From positions 124,001 through 188,000 of the forward strand of contig NZ_RJVP01000003.1 of assembly GCF_003730115.1 (NCBI RefSeq): DNA of 64,000 nucleotides, read 5' to 3'. Both the position numbers and the translations under genes were made by a program. Numbering within the stretch: position 1 is the first letter of the stretch; every line of letters begins with the position of its first letter. The DNA comes from Pseudomethylobacillus aquaticus (GTDB taxonomy: Bacteria; Pseudomonadota; Gammaproteobacteria; Burkholderiales; Methylophilaceae). The notes under the pieces were generated by a model that saw only the letters and a program-made list of their open reading frames with translations, did no database searches and was not told the DNA's origin. Below are positions 19,246 through 28,725 of this stretch, one piece after another.

Positions 19246-20203
19246 AGGCCTCCAGCGTCAAGGGCTTGCGCCAGAGTTTCCAGGTATCCGACGGCCGCAG
19301 ATACACGCTCAACACCTCGCCCCCCACACCGATATGCAACTGCAGCGCACTGAGCTGCCGCCTGCGCAAGGCTATCCATACAGGCTGCAGCCAGGCCTCA
19401 TCCAGCGCAGCAGCCGTCGGCTCGTCCTCCAGCAACACCAGCATCGCATCGGCTTTCGGCCCAGAAATTTGTTGTGTAGCGACAAACTCAGCCAGCGTAG
19501 CGGGGGGCGGTGAACAGCTCAGTGTCGCGCACTGTGCCAGCCCCAGACTCAAGGCATCGCTCGCATAAAAACGCTGTGGTGGCGCAGCCAATCGCGCTGG
19601 CAGAAACCCGGGACCGGACAGCCACACGCTGTTGACCGGCCACTGCCCACGCGCCTCACGTGCCTGATTCAGTGCATGCTCATGCAGCAACATCTGCATC
19701 TCATTGACCAGACCACGCCAGCGCTGCGCATCCGGCCCGCTGAAAGCAAACGCAGCCACATTGCGACCCAGTGCTTGGGCAAGCAGACTGGCACTTAGCT
19801 CAGGGGGTTGCTGCGTGCGCAAATACCAGGCACCACTCCGGCCAGCATGAAACTGCAACCCTTGTTCAGTAAAATGGGTGTTGAGTTCAGCCAGCATGGG
19901 GATGGATTGCTCAGCCGGCAGGCGCAAGGACTCAGCCAGTGCGAAGCTGTCACGCTGCAACTGCAAATAAACCGGATCGGCGCACATCCAGCCGGCTTGT
20001 CTTGCTGCTTGGTCCTGCAGCAAGCCGTCGCCGAGCGCACTCAGCGCCCCGGCGGGGAAGTCAGCATCCAAGCCGAATTGCGCCGCCAGAACTTGTGCGA
20101 GACAGCGCTTATCGCGCTGCAGACTGGCAACGCCAAGCAAACGTGCCAGCGCCGGGCTTTGCAGCAAGTGCGGTCCAGCCTCAAGAAATAATGTTAATGT
20201 CAC
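19232..20203 (-). CDS. RpfE-like protein (conserved gene next to recJ)
   Basis: 323 residues, soluble. The leader (MTLTLFLEAGPHLLQSPAL) and the LLHEHALNQAREARGQWPVNSVWLSG segment resemble proteins annotated as RpfE or as cofactor-independent phosphoglycerate-mutase-like in betaproteobacteria and xanthomonads, where the gene also neighbours recJ. No catalytic motif can be assigned with confidence. It overlaps recJ by 14 bases, so the two are co-translated. It is divergent from sixA with a 128-base shared upstream region. Confidence 0.7.
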   Translation of the reverse strand: MTLTLFLEAGPHLLQSPALARLLGVASLQRDKRCLAQVLAAQFGLDADFPAGALSALGDGLLQDQAARQAGWMCADPVYLQLQRDSFALAESLRLPAEQSIPMLAELNTHFTEQGLQFHAGRSGAWYLRTQQPPELSASLLAQALGRNVAAFAFSGPDAQRWRGLVNEMQMLLHEHALNQAREARGQWPVNSVWLSGPGFLPARLAAPPQRFYASDALSLGLAQCATLSCSPPPATLAEFVATQQISGPKADAMLVLLEDEPTAAALDEAWLQPVWIALRRRQLSALQLHIGVGGEVLSVYLRPSDTWKLWRKPLTLEAYVSA

Positions 20204-20331
20204 ACAGATGTCACTTTTTTGTGCAGCGTGCTGACGGTACTATCCAGCACTTCTATGCAGTTGTCGGGCACGCAAGGCCATTAGCGCACTCAAACCAGGC
20301 AAAACCTGCAAACTGAAACGAAACGGCCAAC

Positions 20332-20784
20332 ATGGAACTGATACTCTGGCGTCACGCTGATGCCGAATACACATTGCCCGACATGGATCGGGCGCTCAGC
20401 AACAAAGGCCGCAAACAAGCCGCCGCAATGGCCAGCTGGCTGTTGCCCCGCCTGCCCGAGCACACCCACATCCTGGTCAGCCCGGCCAGGCGCACCAGAC
20501 AAACCGCGCGCGCACTCGATCTGGATTTTAGCACGCTGGAGGTGCTGGCTCCCGGGGCCAGCGCAGAGTCTGTGCTGCAGGCTGCAGGCTGGCCGGATGC
20601 AGACGGCTGCGTACTCATCGTCGGGCACCAGCCCACACTAGGCATGGTGGCTGCACTGGCCATGACCGGCCAGCCTGACGCCTGGTGCGTAAAAAAAGGC
20701 GCTGTCTGGTGGCTGACCAGCCGTTTGCGAGACGAGCAATCGCAGTGTGTGCTGCGCAGCGTGTTATGTCCGGATCAGTTATAG
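20332..20784 (+). CDS. sixA: SixA-type phosphohistidine phosphatase
   Basis: 150 residues. The histidine-phosphatase RHG-type motif is visible as LWRHADAE near the N-terminus, and the second histidine lies in IVGHQPTLGM. Such proteins dephosphorylate phosphohistidine, for example on phosphorelay or PTS proteins. It opens a plus-strand run with parA, CYTH, DUF6394 and the channel gene. In related bacteria sixA often neighbours polyphosphate or triphosphate-tunnel genes, as with the CYTH gene here. Confidence 0.88.
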   Translation: MELILWRHADAEYTLPDMDRALSNKGRKQAAAMASWLLPRLPEHTHILVSPARRTRQTARALDLDFSTLEVLAPGASAESVLQAAGWPDADGCVLIVGHQPTLGMVAALAMTGQPDAWCVKKGAVWWLTSRLRDEQSQCVLRSVLCPDQL

Positions 20785-20916
20785 CCCGTAGTGATAGCCT
20801 GACTATAGACCAGGTTCAGCACAAAGCGCATCCCCGCCTGCGCGACAACAACTGCTGCATGTAACACGTTCGGACAACATACCAACAAGTCACCATACCG
20901 TGCACGGAGAAGCCAA

Positions 20917-21537
20917 TTGAACACCATCCTGATCGCCAACCCCAAAGGAGGCAGCGGCAAGACCACGCTTTCCACCAATCTGGCTGGCTACTTCGCCCAC
21001 CAGGGCCGCCATGTCGCACTATCCGACATGGACAGGCAGCGCTCGGCGACCGGCTGGCTGGAACGCAGACCGGAACATCTGCCGCTGATCCATGGCATGG
21101 ACGGCCGCGGCAAACACAGCGACAGCCTGAGTGCGGAATGGACCATCATCGATTCTCCAGCCGGGCTGCACGGTGACAAGCTCAGTGATGCCGTCAAGCG
21201 CGCAGACCGCGTCATCGTACCCATGCAACCTTCTGCGTTCGACATTGGCGCCACTGAAGATTTTCTCCAGATCCTGCGTGAAGAAAAAGCCGTGCGCAAA
21301 GAACGTACTTTTGTGGCCATGGTGGGCATGCGCGTCGACAGCCGTACCCGTACCGCCGTGCGCATGCAGGAATTTCTTGCCAACGCTGGCTTCCCGGTGA
21401 TGACCAATCTGCGTGACGGGCAAGTGTACATGCAGGCCGCCGAGCTCGGCCTCAGCCTGTTCGACATGCGCCCTTCGCTGGTCAACCGCGACCTGCTGCA
21501 ATGGAATCCGCTGCTGCAGTGGCTGACCAAAGCCTAG
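20917..21537 (+). CDS. ParA/MinD-family P-loop ATPase (orphan)
   Basis: 206 residues from a TTG start at 20917 with ACGGAGAAG upstream. The deviant Walker A NPKGGSGKTT is at residues 8-17 and the Walker B-like region is WTIIDSPAGL. The length fits short chromosomal ParA-like proteins. No parB or centromere-like repeat is seen nearby, so the cargo is unknown. It lies 19 bases before the CYTH gene, suggesting co-transcription. Confidence 0.85.
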   Translation: MNTILIANPKGGSGKTTLSTNLAGYFAHQGRHVALSDMDRQRSATGWLERRPEHLPLIHGMDGRGKHSDSLSAEWTIIDSPAGLHGDKLSDAVKRADRVIVPMQPSAFDIGATEDFLQILREEKAVRKERTFVAMVGMRVDSRTRTAVRMQEFLANAGFPVMTNLRDGQVYMQAAELGLSLFDMRPSLVNRDLLQWNPLLQWLTKA

Positions 21538-21556
21538 GCCAGCCGTCCACAGCACC

Positions 21557-22186
21557 ATGTCTGCCGAGATCGAATTCAAACTGCGCATCGCGCGCGCCGA
21601 TATCGTGCGCCTGCATCATCAGGCGGATGTGCGCGCGCTGCGTCTGGCCAGACCACGCAGTCGTCGCCTGATCAGCTTTTATTACGACACACCTGCGCTC
21701 GCGCTGATCCATCATGGCATCAGCCTGCGGGTGCGCTACATGAGCACACGCTGGTATCAATCCCTGAAGACCGCTGGCAGCAGCCAAGCGGGCCTGCACC
21801 AGCGTCAGGAATGGGAAGACCGCCTGGAGCATGGACGGCCTGACCTGGGCAAAGCGCTTGCGCATGACAGTGGCCATCAAGCCACCTTGCGCAACCACGC
21901 CGCCGATCTGCAGCCCCTGTTCCTGACCGATGTGATGCGTAGCGAATGGCAGCTGCAAACGCCTGATGCCGAGATCGAGCTGGCACTGGATGTGGGCTGG
22001 CTGCGCAGCATGCGCGGCGACCGCGTACGCATCAGCGAGATCGAGCTGGAACTCAAATCTGGCGCGGTCAGCGAGCTATCCAGGCTGGCACGGCGCCTGC
22101 AAAGTGCACTGCCGAATCTGCAGCCCGAAGACAAAAGCAAAGCAGAATTGGGGTATGCTCTAGCCCTTCAACACGCACCTGCTTAG
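21557..22186 (+). CDS. CYTH domain protein (inorganic triphosphatase-like)
   Basis: 209 residues, a single CYTH domain. The defining EIEFKL motif is at residues 4-9. Further tunnel residues occur as ISLRVRY, WYQSLKT, and the late acidic strand RISEIELELKSG. Such triphosphate tunnel enzymes hydrolyse tripolyphosphate or nucleoside triphosphates with divalent metal. No C-terminal CHAD domain is present. It is 12 bases before the DUF6394 gene. Confidence 0.85.
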   Translation: MSAEIEFKLRIARADIVRLHHQADVRALRLARPRSRRLISFYYDTPALALIHHGISLRVRYMSTRWYQSLKTAGSSQAGLHQRQEWEDRLEHGRPDLGKALAHDSGHQATLRNHAADLQPLFLTDVMRSEWQLQTPDAEIELALDVGWLRSMRGDRVRISEIELELKSGAVSELSRLARRLQSALPNLQPEDKSKAELGYALALQHAPA

Positions 22187-22198
22187 CCGAGGTTAATC

Positions 22199-22573
22199 AT
22201 GAATCTGGAAAAAGTCGTTTTTGGGTTTTTCATCGTCATGGCCATGACGCTGAACTTCGGGTTTTTCATCGGCGAGATCGACAATCCGCTGCATCACCAT
22301 GTGTATGAGCTGTATGCCGCCATCGTGGTCAACCTGATCGCCACCGTGCTCAAGTTCGGTGACCGTACCCAGATCGGCGCCATCCACCTGGCCACCAGCC
22401 TGGTGGCCGACCTGCAACTGATCGCTGCAGCCATCGTGTGGGTAGTGTTCAGCGGCTCGGCGGACGATTCCATCACCATCACGCGCGTGGTATCCCTGTC
22501 TGGCGGTGCCCTGGTCGCCAACGTGGTATCGGTCGCGCTGCTGCTGGCAGAGACCATCACCTTGCGCCGCTAG
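22199..22573 (+). CDS. small membrane protein, DUF6394-like
   Basis: 124 residues with about four membrane segments (starting VFGFFIVMAMTLNFGFFIG). A HHHVYELYAAIVVNLIATVLKFGD stretch lies between helices 1 and 2, split by the conserved basic and acidic residues. It ends 27 bases before the potassium-channel gene. I recognise it as the DUF6394 type that accompanies such channels. A role as an accessory subunit is inferred from position alone. Confidence 0.75.
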   Translation: MNLEKVVFGFFIVMAMTLNFGFFIGEIDNPLHHHVYELYAAIVVNLIATVLKFGDRTQIGAIHLATSLVADLQLIAAAIVWVVFSGSADDSITITRVVSLSGGALVANVVSVALLLAETITLRR

Positions 22574-22600
22574 CCTGACGCTCAAGCTTAAGCCCGCGCT

Positions 22601-24295
22601 TTGAACAGCATCCTGTTTCTGATCCTGCGGCGCATGCGTGCGCCCATCATCACCGTCATCATCACTTACACGGTGGCGGTGATCGGCATGACCTTGATGC
22701 CAGGCCATGACCCGGATGGCAACCACTGGCAGATGAGCCTGTTCGAGGCTTTCTACGTGATCAGTTACACCGCCACCACCATAGGCTTCGGCGAAGTCCC
22801 CTTCCCTTACAGCCCGCAACAACGGCTGTGGATGACCTTCTCGATCTACTTCACCGTCATCCCCTGGTTCTATGCCATCGGTAAGATCATTTCGCTGGCG
22901 CAGGACCCCAGCCTCAAGCAGGCCTTCATCACCTCCAGCTTCTCGCGTGGCGTGCAGCAACTGCAGGAACCGTTCTATATCGTGTGCGGCTATGGCGAAA
23001 CCGGCAGCCTGCTGGTCGGTGCACTGGACAAAAAGGGCATGCGCGTGGTGGTGGTGGAGATGCTGCAGGAACGCATCAACGAGCTGGAACTGGAAGACCA
23101 CCAGTCAGCCATCCCCAACCTGTGTGCCGATGCCAAGATGCCGGACACCTTGCTGAAAGCCGGCGTGCGCCACCCCATGTGCGGCGGCGTGGCCGCCCTG
23201 ACCGACGACGATCATGCCAACCTGGCGATTGCCGTGGCGGTCAAACTGATGAACCCCGATTTACCCGTGCTGGCCCGTGCCGAGAACGACGAAACAGCGG
23301 CCAACATGCTGTCCTTTGGCACCGACCACATCATCAACCCCTACACCCTGTTTGGCGACCACCTCGCCATGGAAGTGCATGCGCTGGGCAGCTATCTGCT
23401 GCACGAATGGCTGACTGGCGTACCTGGCGACTCGCTACCCTCGCCCGCCTGCCCGCCCATAGGCAAATGGCTGGTATGCGGCTACGGCCGCTTCGGCAAA
23501 TCCGTCGTGGAGAACCTGCAGCGCGAAGGCATGAGCACCATGATCATCGAGGCGGATCCCGAGCTGACCGGCTGTGACGACTGCATCGTGGGCAGCGGCG
23601 CCGAGGCTCACACGCTACATGAAGCGGGCGTCACCGATGCGGTCGGCATCGTCGCCGGCACCGACAACGACATCAACAACCTGTCCATCGTGATGACGGC
23701 GCGCGAGATCAACCCCAACCTGTTCGTGGTGATCCGCAAGAACAAACGCTTCAACGAGCCGCTGTTCCAGCACTTCAATGCCGACATCACCATGGACCCC
23801 AGCGACATCATCGCGCATGAATGCCTGGCGCACATGATCTCGCCGCTGCTGGCGCAATTCCTGTTACTGGCACGTGCACAGAACAACCAGTGGGCCAATC
23901 AGCTGATCAGCCAACTGGTGGAGATCGTCGGCGAAAGTGTGCCGGAAACCTGGGCTGCCACCCTGTCCATCACCGAAGCGCCTGGCGTGCTCAGCCTGCT
24001 CGATGACCATATCGAAGTGCGCCTCGCCCATCTGTTGCGCGACCCCAGCAACCGCGAGCGCGCGATGGGCATGGTGCCACTGCTGCTGGTACGCGGTAAT
24101 GAACAGATCCTGCTCCCCGCCAATGACACGCTGCTGCAGGCACACGACCGGCTGCTGTTCTGCGGACAGGCTTCCGCCAAGGCCAGCCTGCCACTGCTGC
24201 TGTGCAATCGCAAAAGCCTGTCTTACATCATCGACGGCAAAGAGATCGCCGATGGCTGGGTGTGGCGCTGGATGCGCCAGCATCTACCCAACTAA
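22601..24295 (+). CDS. potassium channel with two RCK/TrkA-N domains
   Basis: 564 residues from a TTG start at 22601. Two membrane helices flank a K+ selectivity filter (TATTIGFGE, about residue 65). Two Rossmann NAD-binding domains follow: IVCGYGETGS near residue 128 and LVCGYGRFGKS near residue 288, each with a paired acidic strand end. A TrkA-C-like segment is at the C-terminus (LLLVRGNEQILLPANDTLL). It is probably a ligand-gated K+ channel in the inner membrane. Regulation by NAD(H) or another nucleotide is inferred from the fold. Confidence 0.88.
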   Translation: MNSILFLILRRMRAPIITVIITYTVAVIGMTLMPGHDPDGNHWQMSLFEAFYVISYTATTIGFGEVPFPYSPQQRLWMTFSIYFTVIPWFYAIGKIISLAQDPSLKQAFITSSFSRGVQQLQEPFYIVCGYGETGSLLVGALDKKGMRVVVVEMLQERINELELEDHQSAIPNLCADAKMPDTLLKAGVRHPMCGGVAALTDDDHANLAIAVAVKLMNPDLPVLARAENDETAANMLSFGTDHIINPYTLFGDHLAMEVHALGSYLLHEWLTGVPGDSLPSPACPPIGKWLVCGYGRFGKSVVENLQREGMSTMIIEADPELTGCDDCIVGSGAEAHTLHEAGVTDAVGIVAGTDNDINNLSIVMTAREINPNLFVVIRKNKRFNEPLFQHFNADITMDPSDIIAHECLAHMISPLLAQFLLLARAQNNQWANQLISQLVEIVGESVPETWAATLSITEAPGVLSLLDDHIEVRLAHLLRDPSNRERAMGMVPLLLVRGNEQILLPANDTLLQAHDRLLFCGQASAKASLPLLLCNRKSLSYIIDGKEIADGWVWRWMRQHLPN

Positions 24296-24450
24296 GAGCG
24301 CGTCAGCATCTTCCCAACTGAGCGCCCGCAGTGTCTGCCTCAGCAACAACACCCCAGCCTCTGGCTGATCCAACGCGCATCGCATGCGCGCCCTTGAACG
24401 TCACTGCCTCCACCAGAGGGGCCGCTATCCGCTACTGCTGCAGGTACGCA

Positions 24451-24474
24451 AAAGGCCACCCTGGGGTGGCCTTT
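24451..24474. terminator. bidirectional terminator-like hairpin
   Basis: The stem AAAGGCCACC/GGTGGCCTTT with loop CTGG lies between the convergent channel gene and glycine-zipper gene. T-runs are short (three to four), so efficiency is uncertain. The rest of the 200-base intergenic region shows no gene. Confidence 0.65.
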
Positions 24475-24495
24475 CACGCTGCTCAAACTGCTGGA

Positions 24496-25119
24496 TCACC
24501 AGTAACGACGGTGGTTATTCGGGTGCGGCGGCCTGCCGTCACCATAGCCCGGACGCTGCCCATAGCCGGGCTCGTCATAACTCACCCGGCTGCCACCGCG
24601 GGAACCGTAGTCATCGCTGACCGCCACACGCACCTGGATGCGGTCGCCCGGAGGCTGCTGCGTAAAGGTGGTGTAGTTACGACCGTTGTAACGGTATTCC
24701 ACATGGTAACCGCTGGTCTCGGTGCGCCAGTTCTCCACATCCACACAACGCTGCACCGGGCGTGATTCGCTGTAGACACGGCTATTGCTGTTATCCACAC
24801 GGTCACCCACCATCGCCCCCACTCCAGCACCAACGGCAGCCCCCGCTATGCGGCCGTTTCCCTTACCGATCTGCGCACCCAGCAGACCACCAGCGATACC
24901 GCCCAGTATCGCACCCGCAGGCGAACGCTCCTGATAGCGCTGTTCCACGTAATCGGTATGGCAATCCTGCGTCACATAACGCACACGCTCGGTTTGCGGG
25001 GTCACCGACAGGACACGCGCGGAATCGTAATACACATCATCCGCCATCGCGGACGTAGTCAGACCGGTTGCCAGCAAGGCTGGGGCCATGATGCCCAGTT
25101 TCATCTTCATGCCACGCAT
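24496..25119 (-). CDS. glycine-zipper 2TM-domain envelope protein
   Basis: 207 residues. A signal peptide ends at about SAMA (residue 26). A glycine-zipper region follows (AILGGIAGGLLGAQIG and AAVGAGVGAMVGD). The C-terminal part is Tyr/Gly/Arg-rich, ending PPHPNNHRRYW. The start ATG at 25119 has GAGAGGA upstream. Such proteins sit in the outer membrane or periplasm; the precise role is unknown. It is divergent from the pentapeptide gene with a 252-base shared upstream region in which I see no clear site. Confidence 0.8.
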   Translation of the reverse strand: MRGMKMKLGIMAPALLATGLTTSAMADDVYYDSARVLSVTPQTERVRYVTQDCHTDYVEQRYQERSPAGAILGGIAGGLLGAQIGKGNGRIAGAAVGAGVGAMVGDRVDNSNSRVYSESRPVQRCVDVENWRTETSGYHVEYRYNGRNYTTFTQQPPGDRIQVRVAVSDDYGSRGGSRVSYDEPGYGQRPGYGDGRPPHPNNHRRYW

Positions 25120-25371
25120 TTGTTCCTCTCGCTTTCTATTGATCGCTCCGCAATGCTGCGGACTAGCCAGTAACGCCAGCTTGAAGACAGTCGTTGACGG
25201 CCTGACTGGGTGCGATGTGTAAAGTTTTGTAATCAGATCATGGCTGTTTTTCCACTATGTGACTGCAGTTACTGAATGCCACCCTCTACAGGCCGATACT
25301 CGCATCCAACATCCCACCAGCGCCCAGACTGATCGCGATGCGAAATACCCACCTACACCGAGGAGAACACC

Positions 25372-26397
25372 ATGAAACTGATCAAAACACTGCTATTGGC
25401 TCTGCTGTTGATGGCGAGCCAGGCTTACGCCGGCGAGTTCGGCAACCACTGCACCACCGGCCTTTCGATGGAACGCGTGCATCAAACCGACTGTTCGGTG
25501 AACACTGTTTTTGAAGGCAAGACCTACTGTTTTGGTAATCAAGAAGCGCAAGCCACCTTCCAGAAAGACCCCAAGGCCATCATCGCCAAAGCCCAGGCTT
25601 TTTATGCCACGCTGCCGGAACCCGAGCGCGAGAAACTGACCCAGGCCCAGGCGGATGCCATCATCGCCAGCAAGCAATGCGACCTGTCCAACAAGGAGTT
25701 GGGCTACCTGCAACTAGACAAGGCAGATCTGCGCCACTGCACCATGGTCAATACCAGCTTCTTTGGGGCTTATTTACGCGGCGCGGATCTGAGTGGTGCC
25801 AATATGCAGCGCGCTTACCTGAACCTGGCGCGGCTGGAAGGCACCAACCTGAGCGGCGCTGACCTGACCGATGCCATCATCTTCCAGGCCATCTTCGACA
25901 AGACCAATTTCCGGGGCGCCAACCTGAGCAACGCCCGCATGATAGGCACGCTGGGGGCTGTGGATATCAGTGAAGCCACTGTCAAGAACGGCCGCTTCGG
26001 CCTGGATGTCGGCAATCAGCCCATGGGACAGATGAAGTTCGACTCGGTAGGCGGCAAGTTCGCCAACACCAACTTTGAAGGTGCCGACCTCAACATCGCC
26101 GCCTTCCGCTTTGCCGACCTGCGCGGCGCCAACCTGCGCAACACCAATCTGTACCGGGCTGACCTGATCCGTGCCGACCTCACTGGTGCAGACCTGACCG
26201 GCGCTGACTTGCGCGACGCCGAAGTCGATGGTGCCATCTTCAAGGATGTGAAGGGGCTGGACACAGTGAAACACCTGGACACCGTCAAAGGCCAATGCAA
26301 GGACTGCATGCCGAATGTCACTGAAGCGGCAGCGCCTGTGCATGCCGCAAGCGCCAGGCAAGCGCGTCTGTGCATGATGCAGCAAGCCCGGCAATAA
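25372..26397 (+). CDS. secreted pentapeptide-repeat protein with N-terminal YHS-like domain
   Basis: 341 residues. A signal peptide (cleavage near SQAYA, residue 20) is followed by a YHS-like segment (FEGKTYCFGNQEAQATFQKDP). The bulk is two blocks of pentapeptide repeats of A(D/N)LxG type (for example RGADLSGAN and RADLTGADLTGADL), predicting a right-handed beta-helix. Several cysteines occur (DCSV, QCDL, RHC, QCKDC), some in CxxC spacing near residue 315. The Shine-Dalgarno GAGGAG is six bases upstream. Periplasmic location is inferred; function is unknown. Confidence 0.8.
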   Translation: MKLIKTLLLALLLMASQAYAGEFGNHCTTGLSMERVHQTDCSVNTVFEGKTYCFGNQEAQATFQKDPKAIIAKAQAFYATLPEPEREKLTQAQADAIIASKQCDLSNKELGYLQLDKADLRHCTMVNTSFFGAYLRGADLSGANMQRAYLNLARLEGTNLSGADLTDAIIFQAIFDKTNFRGANLSNARMIGTLGAVDISEATVKNGRFGLDVGNQPMGQMKFDSVGGKFANTNFEGADLNIAAFRFADLRGANLRNTNLYRADLIRADLTGADLTGADLRDAEVDGAIFKDVKGLDTVKHLDTVKGQCKDCMPNVTEAAAPVHAASARQARLCMMQQARQ

Positions 26398-26470
26398 GCG
26401 GATTGCGTTGACGGCAAGGTGCAGGCTGCACGTTGAGGCTTATCATCTGCTGGCAACTTGACGGCAAGCT

Positions 26471-26508
26471 GCCATTAAAAAACCGGGTTACCCCGGTTTT
26501 TTAATGGC
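26471..26508. terminator. bidirectional Rho-independent terminator
   Basis: A long perfect inverted repeat, GCCATTAAAAAACCGGG-TTAC-CCCGGTTTTTTAATGGC, gives a CCGGG stem flanked by A and T runs on both sides. It separates the convergent pentapeptide gene and the molybdopterin oxidoreductase gene and can serve both. Confidence 0.9.
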
Positions 26509-26554
26509 TCGTCAACGTTGACGCTTTAGCAACAGGTCAGGTCTTCATCCAGCA

Positions 26555-28681
26555 CTATGCCAACTCAAGCTGAACCAGATTATCCGAGAAGGTGGTCGAG
26601 TGCCCCATATCGCCAAACTCTGCCGAGCTGATGCAGTTCACCGTACCTTCATTGAGCTGACGCCAGTAACCCAGCGTAGCCACGATGATATTGGGGTTCA
26701 CATCCTGTGTGATGCGCGCATTGCCTTCGAACGCGCCACGGTCGTTGAACACACGCACTTTCGCGCCCTCTCTTATACCGCGCATATCCGCGTCCACCGG
26801 GTTGATCATCACGAACTGTTCGCCCTGCCCTTTGATCTTGTCTGCCACGTTGGCATAGCAGGAATTCAAAAAGCCATGACTCTTGGGCGAGATGATGCTG
26901 AGTGGGTAACGTGCCGCCAGCGCGGGGTTGCTGTCAGCTGACTCCCGAGACGGCACATAGTCAGGCAAGGGGTCCAGGTCATTGAGTGGCTGGAAGCCTT
27001 CATACATCTGGCGGAACGGCCCGGCCACGAAGTTCTTGGCGCCTTCCACGTAGAACATGCATTTGCCGGTGGGCGTGGGGAAATTGCCATGCTTATGCGG
27101 CGCGCGGTCATCTTTGGTGCCGACCTTGAGGCGGGCAAAGCCATGCTCGCGCAGGTAGTTCAGATCGATGCCTTCACAGGCCGGGGAATCCCAGGCCACA
27201 TAGTGTTCCAGGCACTCGCTGTCCGACCATTTGAAGTTATCTTCCTCAAAACCCAGACGCTGGGCCAGACGCCGGAAGATCTCGTTATTGGGCAGCGCTT
27301 CGCCTGGCGGCTCTACGCACTTGGTGTTGTAGGTGAGGTATAGATGCCCCCAGGACAGGATCATGTCTTCCATCTCGGCCCCCATGGCGGCAGGCAGCAC
27401 CAGATCGGCATACGCCGCCGTATCGGTGATGAAATGATCGGCCACGATGGTGAACAGGTCTTCGCGCTGCAGGCCTTTGATGATCTTGTCGGTTTCGGGC
27501 GATTGCGTCACCGGGTTGGTGTTCCACACCATCAGCGACTTGATCGGGGTTTCCAGTGGGATCTCGCCAGTGAGTGCACGTCCGAGCTGCAGGATATTGA
27601 CGACAGGGGTTCCCTCCGGGATCAGGTCCGGTCGCGAGATGACATCGAAGCGGTACGGATGCTCCCACACCGGGAACTGCAGCGCGCCGCCGCCTACATC
27701 GCGCCAGGCACCGATCAGCGCCGGCAGGCAAGTGACGGCGCGGATCGCCTGACTGCCGCCGTAATTGCGCTCCAGCGCGACACCCAGACGGATCGCAGCG
27801 GGCGCTGTGGTGGCATATTCACGCGCCAGCTTGCGGATGTCCTGCGCCGGGATGCCAGTGATGGCTTCGGCCCATTCCGGCGTGCATCGTGAAGCACGTT
27901 CGGCCAGCTCCTTGTAACCCACCGTGTAGTTGGCGACATAATCATGATCCACCAGGCCATCGGCGATGATGACGTTCATCATCGCCATGGCCAGTGCGCC
28001 GTCGGTGCCTGGTTTGGGGGCGATGTGCCAATCGGCTTCCTTGGCGGTCTTGGAGGCATAAGAGTCGATGACCACCACCTTGGCACCCTTCTTCTGGGCT
28101 TCCTTGACGATGTGCCAGTGATGCAGATTGGTCGAGACCGAGTTGCAGGCCCAGATGATGATGTACTTTGAGTGGATGAAGCTTTCCGGGTCTACGCCCG
28201 CAGTCGGCCCTACGGTTAACAGCCAGGCGGTGCAAGAGCCCTCGCCACAGAAGGTGCGCTCACACACCGTGGCACCCAGACGATTAAAGAAAGCATCGCC
28301 GCCATTCAAACCATGTACCAGGCCCTGATTGCCCAGATAGCTGGCGGGCAGGATGGCACGCGGGCCATATTGAGCGATCAAGCCCTGCCAGCGGTCTACG
28401 ATGGTATCCAGCGCCTCGTCCCAGCTGATGCGCTGGAACTGCTTGCTGCCCTTGGGGCCGGTGCGCTTCATCGGATACAGCAGCCTATCCGGGTGATAGT
28501 GGCGCTTCTCGTAATCCTTGAGTTTGACGCACAAGCCGCCACGCGTCATCGGATGATCCGCATTGCCCTTCACCTCGATCAGCTTGCCCTGCTTGACCTT
28601 GTACACCATGGAGCAGGTGTCCGGGCAGTCATGCGGGCAGCCCCCATGAAATGTCTGAATCTCGTCAGTCAATGTGTTCAT
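26555..28681 (-). CDS. molybdopterin-dependent oxidoreductase (BisC/COG0243 type) with [4Fe-4S] cluster
   Basis: 708 residues. An N-terminal cluster motif CPHDCPDTCSM with a fourth cysteine in GGLCVKLK binds [4Fe-4S]. Central Mo-cofactor binding regions include VVVIDSYASKTAKEAD and VWNTNPVTQSPETDKI, and the C-terminal dinucleotide-binding domain begins near PLSIISPKSHGFLNS. No twin-arginine signal is seen, so it is likely cytoplasmic. The Shine-Dalgarno AGGAG precedes the ATG. The substrate is not evident; no partner electron-transfer subunit lies next to it. Confidence 0.85.
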   Translation of the reverse strand: MNTLTDEIQTFHGGCPHDCPDTCSMVYKVKQGKLIEVKGNADHPMTRGGLCVKLKDYEKRHYHPDRLLYPMKRTGPKGSKQFQRISWDEALDTIVDRWQGLIAQYGPRAILPASYLGNQGLVHGLNGGDAFFNRLGATVCERTFCGEGSCTAWLLTVGPTAGVDPESFIHSKYIIIWACNSVSTNLHHWHIVKEAQKKGAKVVVIDSYASKTAKEADWHIAPKPGTDGALAMAMMNVIIADGLVDHDYVANYTVGYKELAERASRCTPEWAEAITGIPAQDIRKLAREYATTAPAAIRLGVALERNYGGSQAIRAVTCLPALIGAWRDVGGGALQFPVWEHPYRFDVISRPDLIPEGTPVVNILQLGRALTGEIPLETPIKSLMVWNTNPVTQSPETDKIIKGLQREDLFTIVADHFITDTAAYADLVLPAAMGAEMEDMILSWGHLYLTYNTKCVEPPGEALPNNEIFRRLAQRLGFEEDNFKWSDSECLEHYVAWDSPACEGIDLNYLREHGFARLKVGTKDDRAPHKHGNFPTPTGKCMFYVEGAKNFVAGPFRQMYEGFQPLNDLDPLPDYVPSRESADSNPALAARYPLSIISPKSHGFLNSCYANVADKIKGQGEQFVMINPVDADMRGIREGAKVRVFNDRGAFEGNARITQDVNPNIIVATLGYWRQLNEGTVNCISSAEFGDMGHSTTFSDNLVQLELA

Positions 28682-28725
28682 GCGGCTCTCCTCATTTTCG
28701 AATAAAGGCTGTTCTTATACAGACC

